9,858 nucleotides of DNA from Megamonas sp. UBA1792 (GCA_002315155.1 DCFY01000133.1:1-9858); one strand, 5' to 3'; shown: positions 1-6,849, counted from the stretch's first letter. Notes: a model not told the origin generated them from the letters alone. Made by a program: numbers and translations.

Positions 1-26
1 CCTGCTGTAACAATATTTATTTTCAT
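1..26 (-). CDS. rlmH: Start of rlmH, 23S rRNA pseudouridine-1915 N3-methyltransferase (partial)
   Basis: Only the first eight codons and part of a ninth are inside the window, reading MKINIVTA(G). The ATG lies at 26-24 and overlaps the htrA stop codon in an ATGA arrangement, so the two genes are translationally coupled. A ribosome binding site, AAGGA, lies about 9 bases upstream inside the end of htrA. RlmH proteins of Firmicutes begin with this type of sequence (M-K-I-x-I-V-x-x-G-K) and the gene commonly follows walJ and htrA, as in the Bacillus subtilis wal region. The family methylates pseudouridine 1915 in helix 69 of 23S rRNA. The call rests on gene order plus eight residues, so it is a good guess and not proof. 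Confidence 0.72.
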
Positions 27-1138
27 TGACTGTTATCCTTCGGTGCTTCAACAAGTTTGACATCTACCGTCATCGACTTGTCCGCTCTTGTATAAGTGAC
101 CGGTACGGTATCACCAGCTTTATGCTCAGCAACTGCATCCCGTAGTGCACCAACTGTATTGACTTCTGTATCCCCGATTTTAAGGATAATATCGCCACGC
201 TGCAAACCTGCTCTACCGCATGGTCCGTCACTCACGACTTTTTCAACATAGACACCTGCATCAATATTGAGCTGGTAGCCCTGCCGTTCCGCCGTCTGCT
301 TATCGAAGATACCAATACCGAGATAGGGACGAGCAACATACCCATTGGCCATGAGTTCGTCGACGATCTTACTCACTGCATTAATCGGGATTGCAAACCC
401 CATGCCTTCGACACCCGCAGCGGCTACCTTAGCACTATTAATTCCAATTACCATACCATCTGCATTAACAAGCGCACCACCCGAGTTTCCCGGGCTGATA
501 GCTGCATCTGTCTGTAATAATTTAACTTTTCGTTCACCAATATCAAGCGTGCGATTCAGTGCACTGATGACACCACTCGTCACACTGCCCTGAAACTCAA
601 GCCCCATCGGATTCCCAATAGCAATAGCTGGTTCACCAACCATAATATCATCAGAATTGCCAAACGATGCCGCTGGCAAATCCGTCGCATCAATTTTGAC
701 AACAGCAATGTCCGTCGACGCATCTGCACCAATAAGTTTCCCAGTGAAACTTCGGCCGTCCGATAAAGATACAATAATTTCTTTTGCACCATTGATTACA
801 TGATTATTTGTTACAATATAACCATCGCTCTTAAATATAACCCCCGAACCAACACCTTGGTCAACTTTCACCTGGTTATTAAACCAGTCACGTGCGACTG
901 CCTTGTTTGTTATCCCAACAATCGCAGGTCCAACAGCCTTAGCCGCCCGTACAACGGGTGTGTTGCGTGCATCAGAAACAGGCCCGTTTGACGCGGCTGT
1001 CGTCATATTGGACGATTTGCCGTCTGTTGCCTGCTTTGCATTGCTGCTCGTACACCCGGAAACAAGTACGCCAGCAATCACCAGGCCACTGATAAACACC
1101 AAAATATAGGATATCCATTTATTATTAAACTTTTTCAT
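23..1138 (-). CDS. htrA: HtrA/DegP-family serine protease with one PDZ domain, possibly a lipoprotein
   Basis: This is a 371-residue envelope quality-control protease that degrades or refolds misfolded exported proteins. Seen in the sequence: a basic start and hydrophobic segment (residues 9-28) ending in V-S-G-C29, which fits a lipobox; a low-complexity Ser/Thr/Asn/Ala linker to about residue 60; a trypsin-like protease domain (about 65-260) with the triad His113 (in NNHVI), Asp143 (STDIAV) and Ser219 (GNSGG); and one PDZ domain (about 268-362). The length is normal for one-PDZ HtrA proteins. Its ATG lies 3 bases after the walJ stop, and its ribosome binding site GGGAGG (1147-1152) overlaps the last walJ codons, so it is co-translated with walJ. 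The stop overlaps the rlmH start. The fold and active site are secure. Lipid anchoring is inferred; the alternative is an uncleaved membrane anchor. Confidence 0.95.
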   Translation of the reverse strand: MKKFNNKWISYILVFISGLVIAGVLVSGCTSSNAKQATDGKSSNMTTAASNGPVSDARNTPVVRAAKAVGPAIVGITNKAVARDWFNNQVKVDQGVGSGVIFKSDGYIVTNNHVINGAKEIIVSLSDGRSFTGKLIGADASTDIAVVKIDATDLPAASFGNSDDIMVGEPAIAIGNPMGLEFQGSVTSGVISALNRTLDIGERKVKLLQTDAAISPGNSGGALVNADGMVIGINSAKVAAAGVEGMGFAIPINAVSKIVDELMANGYVARPYLGIGIFDKQTAERQGYQLNIDAGVYVEKVVSDGPCGRAGLQRGDIILKIGDTEVNTVGALRDAVAEHKAGDTVPVTYTRADKSMTVDVKLVEAPKDNSQ

Positions 1139-1141
1139 CTT

Positions 1142-1918
1142 CTATACCTCCCATAAGTTTACTGTTTCATTCTGGCGAGTCAACCGGATATCAATATTTA
1201 TGCCAAGTATATCTCCCTGCTTTTCCAATATGTCACAAATGGTATCACGGGCAACCTCCGGTCGATTGTTTTCCTCACTCAGATGTGCCAGAAAAACACG
1301 CGTATGCTTTTTTTGCATTCGTACAAGAGCCCATGCTGCATCGCTGTTCGACAAATGTCCGCGATTGCTCAGTATACGCTGCTTTAGTGCCCACGGATAG
1401 GAACCGTTTTTGAGGAGTTCCGGATCGTGGTTCGCTTCAAGCACGAGCACATCCGAGTTATCAAGTGCCTCCTGTACACTGCTTGTCACAAAACCCAAAT
1501 CAGTCGCAACTGTACATTTCCCCTCATTGCCCTGCAGAGTGTAGCCGACAGGATCAGCCGCATCATGTGAAATATTAAAGGCTCCGATTGTAATTGACCC
1601 CAGCTGCATTGCAGCACCAATCTCATTAAAACAGTCTGCCGGTATTGTATCAACGCAATACATAGATTGAAACGTATCCCTGCGTGTAAAAATCGGCAAA
1701 TGGTACTGTTTACTAAGTGTTGTAAGTCCACTAATATGATCACGATGTTCATGCGTAAGAAAAATCCCATCGAGATCCGCAACATTGACATTAATCTCGT
1801 CCAAACTTTTTCTGATCCTCCTTGCACTTATTCCTGCATCGATAAGTACACGCATGCCATCCATTTCCACAAAAGTTGAATTTCCTTTACTGCCGCTTGC
1901 TAGTACAGAAACCTGCAT
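1142..1918 (-). CDS. walJ: WalJ/YycJ-family metallo-beta-lactamase-fold hydrolase
   Basis: This 258-residue cytoplasmic protein has the usual WalJ/YycJ (VicX) length. Metal-binding motifs visible in order are His56-x-His58-x-Asp60-His61 (THEHRDH), His118, Asp140 (ATDLG), His188 (GHLS) and His212 (AHLSEENN). The N-terminus S-V-L-A-S-G-S-K-G-N-S is typical of the family. The ATG has a GAGGGA ribosome binding site 5 bases upstream (1924-1929). WalJ proteins are usually the fifth gene of the walRKHIJ operon and are linked to coordination of cell-wall metabolism and cell division; members have been reported as 5'-3' nucleases, but no substrate can be read from this sequence. Here the gene opens a unit with htrA and rlmH downstream, and its upstream neighbour is a PerR-like regulator with its own terminator. 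A WalR-like box lies in its promoter region. Confidence 0.92.
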   Translation of the reverse strand: MQVSVLASGSKGNSTFVEMDGMRVLIDAGISARRIRKSLDEINVNVADLDGIFLTHEHRDHISGLTTLSKQYHLPIFTRRDTFQSMYCVDTIPADCFNEIGAAMQLGSITIGAFNISHDAADPVGYTLQGNEGKCTVATDLGFVTSSVQEALDNSDVLVLEANHDPELLKNGSYPWALKQRILSNRGHLSNSDAAWALVRMQKKHTRVFLAHLSEENNRPEVARDTICDILEKQGDILGINIDIRLTRQNETVNLWEV

Positions 1919-1949
1919 ATTCTTCCCTCTTCCGGTATCTTTATCATAA

Positions 1950-1969
1950 GAATTTTATCTGTAAAATTC
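1950..1969. repeat. Perfect 8-bp inverted repeat in the walJ leader
   Basis: GAATTTTA-TCTG-TAAAATTC is a perfect dyad with a 4-base centre. It overlaps the first half-site of the WalR-like box. Its stem is mostly A/T and no T-run follows it on either strand, so it is unlikely to be a terminator. It could be a second operator or a by-product of the AT-rich sequence. Confidence 0.5.
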
Positions 1970-1976
1970 CTGTAAA
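1960..1976. promoter_or_regulatory. Putative WalR (YycF) binding box upstream of walJ
   Basis: The plus strand reads TGTAAA-ATTCC-TGTAAA, an exact fit to the published WalR consensus TGTWAH-N5-TGTWAH. It lies 42-58 bases upstream of the walJ start. On the minus strand a TATGAT hexamer at 1948-1943 lies 11 bases past the box, and no good -35 hexamer exists at the normal distance. The box therefore covers where the -35 would be, as expected at an activator-dependent promoter. The walJ ribosome binding site falls correctly downstream. If the alternative promoter at 2000-2028 is the one used, the box would lie in the early transcribed region and would suggest repression. The match is seen directly; WalR binding is inferred. 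Confidence 0.6.
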
Positions 1977-1999
1977 TCCACTCTGTTTTCTTCGATATC

Positions 2000-2028
2000 A
2001 TCATACTATTTCTATCATAAAAACACAA
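2000..2028 (-). promoter_or_regulatory. Candidate sigma-A promoter for walJ-htrA-rlmH
   Basis: Reading the minus strand, TTGTGT (2028-2023), a 17-base spacer and TATGAT (2005-2000) form a reasonable housekeeping promoter. It lies downstream of the perR terminator and would give a leader of about 75 bases before walJ. A second possible -10, TATGAT at 1948-1943, lies next to the WalR-like box, so two start sites are possible. Confidence 0.5.
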
Positions 2029-2062
2029 ATAAAAACCTCATGATCAAATTCCAATTTTGCTC

Positions 2063-2093
2063 AAAAAAAGTACCGCATTTTCATACGGTACTT
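2063..2093 (-). terminator. Rho-independent terminator of the perR-like gene
   Basis: On the minus strand an 8-bp stem AAGTACCG/CGGTACTT with a 10-base loop is followed by a run of seven T's. It begins about 15 bases after the stop codon of the regulator and separates it from walJ, so the two genes are separate transcription units. Confidence 0.88.
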
Positions 2094-2108
2094 CATTCGG
2101 TCATTATC

Positions 2109-2543
2109 TCAATGCACTTTTCCCATTTTCTCCTGGCATTTCGGGCAAACTCCATAGAAATAGAACTGCTCTCCTGTAATATGATAATCCGTTTTTTCGG
2201 CAACATTCTGCATATAATCAGAAGCATCCACACCAAAAATATCATCAACCCGGTTACATACCATACAGCGGACATGTGGATGATGTGTCGTATTCGCATC
2301 ATACCGGAAACTTTCTTCGCCAATATTCAGAATCTGAACAAGACCAATTTCGCTCAGGATATCAATTGTCTTATAAACTGTTGCCAAACTCATTGTCGGA
2401 TAAAACGATTGGAGTTCATTAAAAATCATTTCCGCATTCGGATGTGCTTTTGTATTGCTAAGTACATTGTAAATGGCAAGACGCTGCGGTGTTACCTTAA
2501 AACCTTTTTCCCGGAGCATTGTTGTCACTTGTTTTGTATCCAC
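2109..2543 (-). CDS. perR: Fur-family metalloregulator, PerR-like
   Basis: This is a DNA-binding repressor with an N-terminal winged helix (TPQR to SLATVYKTIDIL) and a C-terminal dimerisation domain. Numbering from an upstream in-frame ATG at 2573, the structural zinc site is C103-x2-C106 and C143-x2-C146. Aligning with Bacillus subtilis PerR places His44, Asp92, His98, His100 and Asp111 at the regulatory metal positions (His37, Asp85, His91, His93, Asp104). Asp at the last position, where Fur has Glu, favours peroxide-sensing PerR over iron-sensing Fur. I chose the GTG at 2543 because a strong GAGGTG site lies 6 bases upstream and the resulting 144-residue protein matches family length; the ATG at 2573 has a much weaker site and would add ten residues. 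It has its own promoter and terminator and is divergent from tex. Targets cannot be read here. Confidence 0.9.
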   Translation of the reverse strand: MDTKQVTTMLREKGFKVTPQRLAIYNVLSNTKAHPNAEMIFNELQSFYPTMSLATVYKTIDILSEIGLVQILNIGEESFRYDANTTHHPHVRCMVCNRVDDIFGVDASDYMQNVAEKTDYHITGEQFYFYGVCPKCQEKMGKVH

Positions 2544-2615
2544 ATTCTCCACCTCACAAACTTTTTCATACAACTTCCCATGATCCTATTATGTTGTAAT
2601 AAATATTCTCTCTTA

Positions 2616-2631
2616 TGATAGACTCTTATCA
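2616..2631. promoter_or_regulatory. Possible Fur/PerR-family operator (dyad TGATA-N6-TATCA)
   Basis: A perfect 5-bp dyad lies between the -10 and the start codon of the perR-like gene, at about +12 to +27 of the predicted transcript. The arms match the outer bases of the Fur-box arms (TGATAAT-N-ATTATCA), but the spacing is one base longer than consensus and the inner bases differ. Autoregulation is common in this family, so an operator here is plausible but weakly supported. Confidence 0.3.
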
Positions 2632-2649
2632 AACTATCCTTATAGCTCT

Positions 2650-2677
2650 ATTTTACCATATTCCTTCTTCTTGTCAA
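2650..2677 (-). promoter_or_regulatory. Sigma-A promoter of the perR-like gene
   Basis: The minus strand reads TTGACA (2677-2672), a 16-base spacer and TAAAAT (2655-2650). The perfect -35 and good -10 make this the clearest promoter in the window. It gives a leader of roughly 100 bases before the GTG start, which contains the TGATA/TATCA dyad. Confidence 0.75.
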
Positions 2678-2705
2678 TAAACATTCGTGCTGCAATATAA
2701 ATTTA

Positions 2706-2714
2706 TGCTATAAT
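2706..2714 (+). promoter_or_regulatory. Extended -10 promoter of tex
   Basis: TG-C-TATAAT is a perfect extended -10 element 39 bases before the tex start codon. No good -35 hexamer is visible at 16-18 bases upstream, which an extended -10 can tolerate. It faces away from the perR promoter, and the two share the 180-base intergenic region. Confidence 0.65.
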
Positions 2715-2753
2715 ATTCATTATTCCTAATAAAATAGAAAAGTTGGTGTTACC

Positions 2754-4931
2754 ATGTTACTAGAAGAAATCAGCGCGTATATCGCGAAAGAAATGCACAT
2801 AAAGCCTGCACAGGCCAATGCCGTTATCAAGCTTCTCGATGAAGGGAACACAGTACCTTTCATCTCGCGTTATCGTAAGGAAGCAACAGGCGAACTTGAT
2901 GAAGAACAAGTCCGTACCGCAGAGGAACGCCTTGCTTACCTTAGAAATTTAGTGAAGCGTCAGGAAGAAATCATTACCAGAATTGATGAACAGGGCAAGC
3001 TTACACCTGAGCTGCATACAGCCATTAAAAATGCCATAAAACTACAGGAACTTGAGGATCTCTATCTTCCTTACAAACAAAAAAAACGTACACGGGCACA
3101 GATTGCCCGTGAAAAAGGACTTGCACCGCTGGCTGATCTCATCCTTGCACAAGAAAAGACGGAAGGTACACCGGAAGAATTTGCTGCTGCTTTTATTAAT
3201 ACAGAAAAAGAAGTTACAACCACTACGGACGCACTTGCTGGAGCTCTTGACATTATTGCGGAAACGACAATGGAACGTGCCGATATCCGTGCCACGCTGC
3301 GCAAGCAGCTCTGGCAAACTGGTCAGCTCCGCACAGAGCTTGATGAAAAAGCTGAAGACAGCCAGACATTCCTTATGTATGCAGACTATACAGAGCTGGT
3401 TCATACGCTGCCATCACACCGTATTCTCGCAATCAACCGCGGTGAAAAGAAAAACTGTCTCAAGGTACATCTTATAACGGATCATGAATTAAATATCGAA
3501 CACATTTGTCACAAAATCATCACAAACGATTCGATTTTCAATGAACTTTTAAACACGGCAATTGAGGATGGTTACAAACGCCTTTTGCTCCCGGCACTCG
3601 AACGTGAGCTTCGCTCACAGCTTACAGAAAATGCTGAAAACCAAGCCATTCATATTTTTGGTGTAAATCTTCGACAACTTCTTTTGCAGGCCCCATTAGT
3701 TAATCATACCGTCATGGGCCTTGATCCGGGCTATCGCACAGGTTGTAAGATGGCAATTGTCGATGCGACCGGCAATGTTGTCGACCATGACGTACTTTAT
3801 CTCACTATGAGCGACGATGCGCGTGAAAGCTCCGCGAAAAAAGTTCTTGCGCTCATAAAGAAACACCATGTAACGCTCATCTCAATTGGCAATGGCACAG
3901 CCTCTTATGAAACCGAAGAATTTACAGCGAAGCTTATCGCTGAGCACAAGCTCGATGTACACTATATTATTACAAGCGAAGCCGGTGCGTCCGTATACTC
4001 TGCCTCAAAGCTTGCCAAAGAAGAGCTTCCTCAGTATGATGTCACGATACGCGGGGCTGTCTCCATTGCCCGCCGTGTTCAGGACCCGCTGGCTGAGCTC
4101 GTAAAAATCGACCCACAAGCCATAGGTGTCGGTCAGTACCAGCATGATGTCAATCAAAAAGAACTTACAGGTGCACTCGATCAAACCATTGACTCCGCCG
4201 TAAATCATGTCGGTGTTGAACTCAATACTGCTTCAATTGCTCTTTTGAAACATATCTCCGGGGTCAATGCAACGATTGCCAAAAACATTGTTGCTCATCG
4301 CAACGAAAATGGCACATTCAAAAACCGCAAAGAGCTCCTCAAAGTCGCCCGGCTCGGACAGGCTGCCTTTACACAGTGTGCTGGATTCCTACGTATCAGT
4401 GGTGGCACAACACCGCTAGACAATACACCCGTTCATCCGGAATCCTACAAAATTGCCGAAGCAATTCTTGCTGAACTCGACTTTACTCTGCAAGACCTTA
4501 CAGATAAGAAACAGCTTGAGTTCCTACAAGCTAAACTCAAGCTCACCAATGCCGATACGCTCGCTAAAAAGCTTGACGCTGGTCTGCCGACGGTTCGTGA
4601 TATTCTCGATGCACTTGCCAAACCGGGACGTGATCCACGAGAAGATCTGCCTGCTCCACTCACACGCAAATCCATCGTCAAGCTCTCCGATATACAGGTC
4701 GGTACAATCATGCGCGGTACGGTCCGCAACATTACCGACTTTGGTGTCTTTGTCGATATCGGCATCAAAACAGCCGGTCTTATCCACATCTCCGAGCTCA
4801 GTACAAGACGCATAAAACATCCGCTCGATGTCGTATCTGTTGGCGACGTCCTGAACGTCATGGTCATCAGCATCGATGAAAAACGAAACCGTATCGGCCT
4901 GAGCCTCAAACAAATACCAAAGGAGGCTTAA
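2754..4931 (+). CDS. tex: Tex-family transcription accessory protein with S1 RNA-binding domain
   Basis: This 725-residue protein has the full Tex length. Domains in order are an N-terminal helical Tex region (about 1-200, with the family signature TVPFISRYRKEATGELDE at 33-50), a YqgF/RNase H-like domain starting at GLDPGYRTG (322-330), helix-hairpin-helix segments (about 495-560, with ISGVNATIAKNIVAHR and the LLKVARLG stretch), and a C-terminal S1 domain (about 648-718: VGTIMRGTVRNITDFGVFVDIG). Tex proteins bind RNA or DNA and act in transcription; they are conserved in bacteria and related to eukaryotic Spt6. The ATG has only a weak ribosome binding site (GGTG, 5 bases upstream). The 3' end carries an AGGAGG that serves the next gene, so the two are probably co-transcribed. 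Nothing is missing or unusual in the protein itself. Confidence 0.96.
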   Translation: MLLEEISAYIAKEMHIKPAQANAVIKLLDEGNTVPFISRYRKEATGELDEEQVRTAEERLAYLRNLVKRQEEIITRIDEQGKLTPELHTAIKNAIKLQELEDLYLPYKQKKRTRAQIAREKGLAPLADLILAQEKTEGTPEEFAAAFINTEKEVTTTTDALAGALDIIAETTMERADIRATLRKQLWQTGQLRTELDEKAEDSQTFLMYADYTELVHTLPSHRILAINRGEKKNCLKVHLITDHELNIEHICHKIITNDSIFNELLNTAIEDGYKRLLLPALERELRSQLTENAENQAIHIFGVNLRQLLLQAPLVNHTVMGLDPGYRTGCKMAIVDATGNVVDHDVLYLTMSDDARESSAKKVLALIKKHHVTLISIGNGTASYETEEFTAKLIAEHKLDVHYIITSEAGASVYSASKLAKEELPQYDVTIRGAVSIARRVQDPLAELVKIDPQAIGVGQYQHDVNQKELTGALDQTIDSAVNHVGVELNTASIALLKHISGVNATIAKNIVAHRNENGTFKNRKELLKVARLGQAAFTQCAGFLRISGGTTPLDNTPVHPESYKIAEAILAELDFTLQDLTDKKQLEFLQAKLKLTNADTLAKKLDAGLPTVRDILDALAKPGRDPREDLPAPLTRKSIVKLSDIQVGTIMRGTVRNITDFGVFVDIGIKTAGLIHISELSTRRIKHPLDVVSVGDVLNVMVISIDEKRNRIGLSLKQIPKEA

Positions 4932-4938
4932 ACTGCCC

Positions 4939-6849
4939 ATGGACGTTCTCAACGAAACCATCAAAAACATCCGTCCACTTGATAAAACAGCCGTCAACAA
5001 AATCAAGGTGTGTCTTGCTGAAAAGATGACAAATGATGCCGGTCTTGGTGCATTGCGCGATATTCTCACGAGTTATGCCGGCATCACTGGCAGCGCAGCA
5101 GCACCAACCGCACCTAAAAAGTGCACGATTGTCTGCTGTGCCGACCATGGTGTCGCTGCAATGAAAGTAAGTGCTTATCCGCCGGAAACAACCGTACATA
5201 TGACAGAAAATTATCTTATCTCACGCGGAGCTGTTGCCAATGCACTTGCCAACTTCTCCGGCTCCGATCTCCATGTTGTCGACATGGGAATTGCTGCCTC
5301 CGTTGATAACCTCCCAGGGCTTATTAAGCGTAAGATTGCCCTTGGCACAAATAATTGTGCTGACGGCCCGGCAATGACACGGGAGCAGGCCGTCACAGCG
5401 CTCACAACAGGAATCCAATTGGCCAGCACCTATGTAGACAAGGGTTATCATTGCTTTCTACCGGGTGAGATGGGCATTGCCAATACTACTTCAAGTGCAG
5501 CGATCGTCGCTACACTCTGTGCTCTTTCACCAGAAAAGGCAACGGGACGCGGCACAAACATTTCCGATGAACGTCTCAGGGTCAAGATTGATGTCGTCCG
5601 GCAAGCTCTTGCTGTCAATAAACCGAATCCAAATGACGGACTCGACGTCCTCACCAAGGTTGGCGGTTTTGAGCTTGGCTGCATTGCCGGCATCATTCTT
5701 GGGGCCGCAGCCCGGCATTCTTTTGTCGTCCTTGACGGTTTCAATACGGGTGCAGCTGCACTTATTGCGCATGCACTTTGTCCAATTGTCCATGAATACC
5801 TTATGGGCTCACATCTTGCTGCCGAACCCGCCCATGGTGCTATTTTGGAAAAGCTACAGCTCAAGCCGTACATGGATATGAAATTTCGACTTGGCGAAGC
5901 CACTGGTTCATCCATTGCGGTCAATCTTCTTGATGCCGCTGTTCTTGCCTATAAAATTCTGACCATCGATAAACTACCAGAATATCCCATGACCTATAAA
6001 GAAATGTCTTTGACATCTGGCATTTCTTCCATCGACTACGGCGCCTGTACACGAGGAATTATGCCGCTTGATCAGAAATCTATGGATACCTGCCAGATGC
6101 GCATCGACAATCTTTGCAAGCCAATCTACAGCCTTGGCTGTCTTGAAGAAATCGCTGTCAGGTTAGCCGGTATCCTGCATGATGCACGCCCCGCCGCGCT
6201 TGGACGTGCACTGCTCTGCTTCACCGGCAGTGACAGACTCAGCACTACACAGACACGCCTCACAGCAGCTTTTGCCAAGCATGCTGCGGCCAAGGTTACA
6301 ATTGCAAAACTTCGATCGACTAGTTCGACCGACGAAGCCTTCGCCTATGGCTTTAATCTTGCTGAAAAAATCTCTATAGATTACCCGATCATTGGTATTG
6401 CAACAACTGAGATTTCACCAAACGATGCCTGCGGCAAAAAAAATCTACAGCTGCGACAATCACTTTGCCACGAAGATGGAAGTCTTCGCTATGAAGCAGC
6501 GAACTTTCTCGATCATGTTCCTTCTTCACTAAAAACCGACGTTGCCGCAACGATGGGAGCAATGCTTGGTGCCGCCCATAACCGCTCACTTGTCATACTC
6601 GACAACGAAGCTACAGAGATTGTTGCCCATTATACCGAGCTGCTCTGTCCCGCCAGCCGACTACATATGCTGCACACGCAGCCGGCACTACTCGACCTTG
6701 GCATGACAACCGGTGGTGGCTGTATCGCTTCCCTTGGTATTAAGATTATTGATGCAGCACTTCATATGCTAAACGATATGAAAACCTTCGCTGAAGCCAG
6801 CGTAGCCGTAGCTGATGATGGACCCGGTGCCGGACGGCAGATAAAATAA
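4939..6849 (+). CDS. cobT: CobT-family nicotinate-nucleotide:base phosphoribosyltransferase fused to a degenerate second CobT-like domain
   Basis: CobT transfers the phosphoribosyl group of nicotinate mononucleotide to the lower-ligand base of cobamides, giving an alpha-ribotide for nucleotide-loop assembly. Residues 1-345 are a full CobT: ADHGVAA (69-75), PGEMGIANTT with Glu177, GFNTGAAALIA (267-277) and RLGEATG with Glu320, the positions of the catalytic glutamates Glu174/Glu317 in Salmonella CobT. The usual family length is about 350; this protein has 636. The extra part (about 375-615) repeats the same fold in degraded form. The closest known parallel is ArsA/ArsB of Sporomusa ovata, two separate CobT homologues forming a heterodimer in which only ArsA is active and phenolic bases are accepted. 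A fused ArsAB-like enzyme is therefore possible, but the substrate is unknown. An AGGAGG (4921-4926) overlaps the end of tex; no cobalamin riboswitch or other cob gene is nearby. Confidence 0.92.
   Translation: MDVLNETIKNIRPLDKTAVNKIKVCLAEKMTNDAGLGALRDILTSYAGITGSAAAPTAPKKCTIVCCADHGVAAMKVSAYPPETTVHMTENYLISRGAVANALANFSGSDLHVVDMGIAASVDNLPGLIKRKIALGTNNCADGPAMTREQAVTALTTGIQLASTYVDKGYHCFLPGEMGIANTTSSAAIVATLCALSPEKATGRGTNISDERLRVKIDVVRQALAVNKPNPNDGLDVLTKVGGFELGCIAGIILGAAARHSFVVLDGFNTGAAALIAHALCPIVHEYLMGSHLAAEPAHGAILEKLQLKPYMDMKFRLGEATGSSIAVNLLDAAVLAYKILTIDKLPEYPMTYKEMSLTSGISSIDYGACTRGIMPLDQKSMDTCQMRIDNLCKPIYSLGCLEEIAVRLAGILHDARPAALGRALLCFTGSDRLSTTQTRLTAAFAKHAAAKVTIAKLRSTSSTDEAFAYGFNLAEKISIDYPIIGIATTEISPNDACGKKNLQLRQSLCHEDGSLRYEAANFLDHVPSSLKTDVAATMGAMLGAAHNRSLVILDNEATEIVAHYTELLCPASRLHMLHTQPALLDLGMTTGGGCIASLGIKIIDAALHMLNDMKTFAEASVAVADDGPGAGRQIK
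6061..6783 (+). other. Degenerate CobT-like module in the C-terminal half of the cobT product
   Basis: Residues about 375-615 align with the N-terminal half at several places in the same order. PLDQKSMDTCQMRIDN matches PLDKTAVNKIKVCLAE, each followed by a helix ending in L/Y-A-G-I. LGAAHNRSLVILDNEAT matches LGAAARHSFVVLDGFNT, then ELLCP matches HALCP. LGMTTG matches LGEATG, followed by IKIIDAALHML against NLLDAAVLAYKIL. The catalytic Glu320 is replaced by Met589, the PGEMGIANTT loop is not recognisable (nearest is IIGIATTEI), and ADHG becomes TGSD. This half is therefore probably inactive and may act as a structural partner, like the second subunit of a CobT dimer. Homology is seen by eye; inactivity is inferred. 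Confidence 0.78.

Noticed and set aside
2040..2618. 192-codon open frame on the plus strand opposite the perR-like gene
   Set aside because: It is the antisense shadow of a well-supported regulator, has unusual Cys/His/Ile/Phe-rich composition and no ribosome binding site, and runs through the terminator hairpin.
2709..2723. ATAAT-ATTC-ATTAT inverted repeat at the tex -10, considered as a PerR box
   Set aside because: The centre is four bases instead of one, so it does not fit the TTATAATNATTATAA consensus, and AT-rich dyads are common at -10 elements.
2754..2850. Frameshift or alternative start of tex, because its ribosome binding site is weak
   Set aside because: The protein begins exactly where Tex families begin and all domains are in frame, so the annotated ATG stands.
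4850..4940. Possible cobalamin riboswitch upstream of cobT
   Set aside because: The upstream bases are tex coding sequence, the gap is only 7 bases, and I see no B12-box-like element.
4445..5069. Minus-strand open frames of 154 and 181 codons opposite the end of tex and the start of cobT
   Set aside because: Both lie antisense to conserved domains, are rich in Ser/Arg or otherwise unlike a known family, and have no promoter or ribosome binding site; the plus-strand proteins explain the region.
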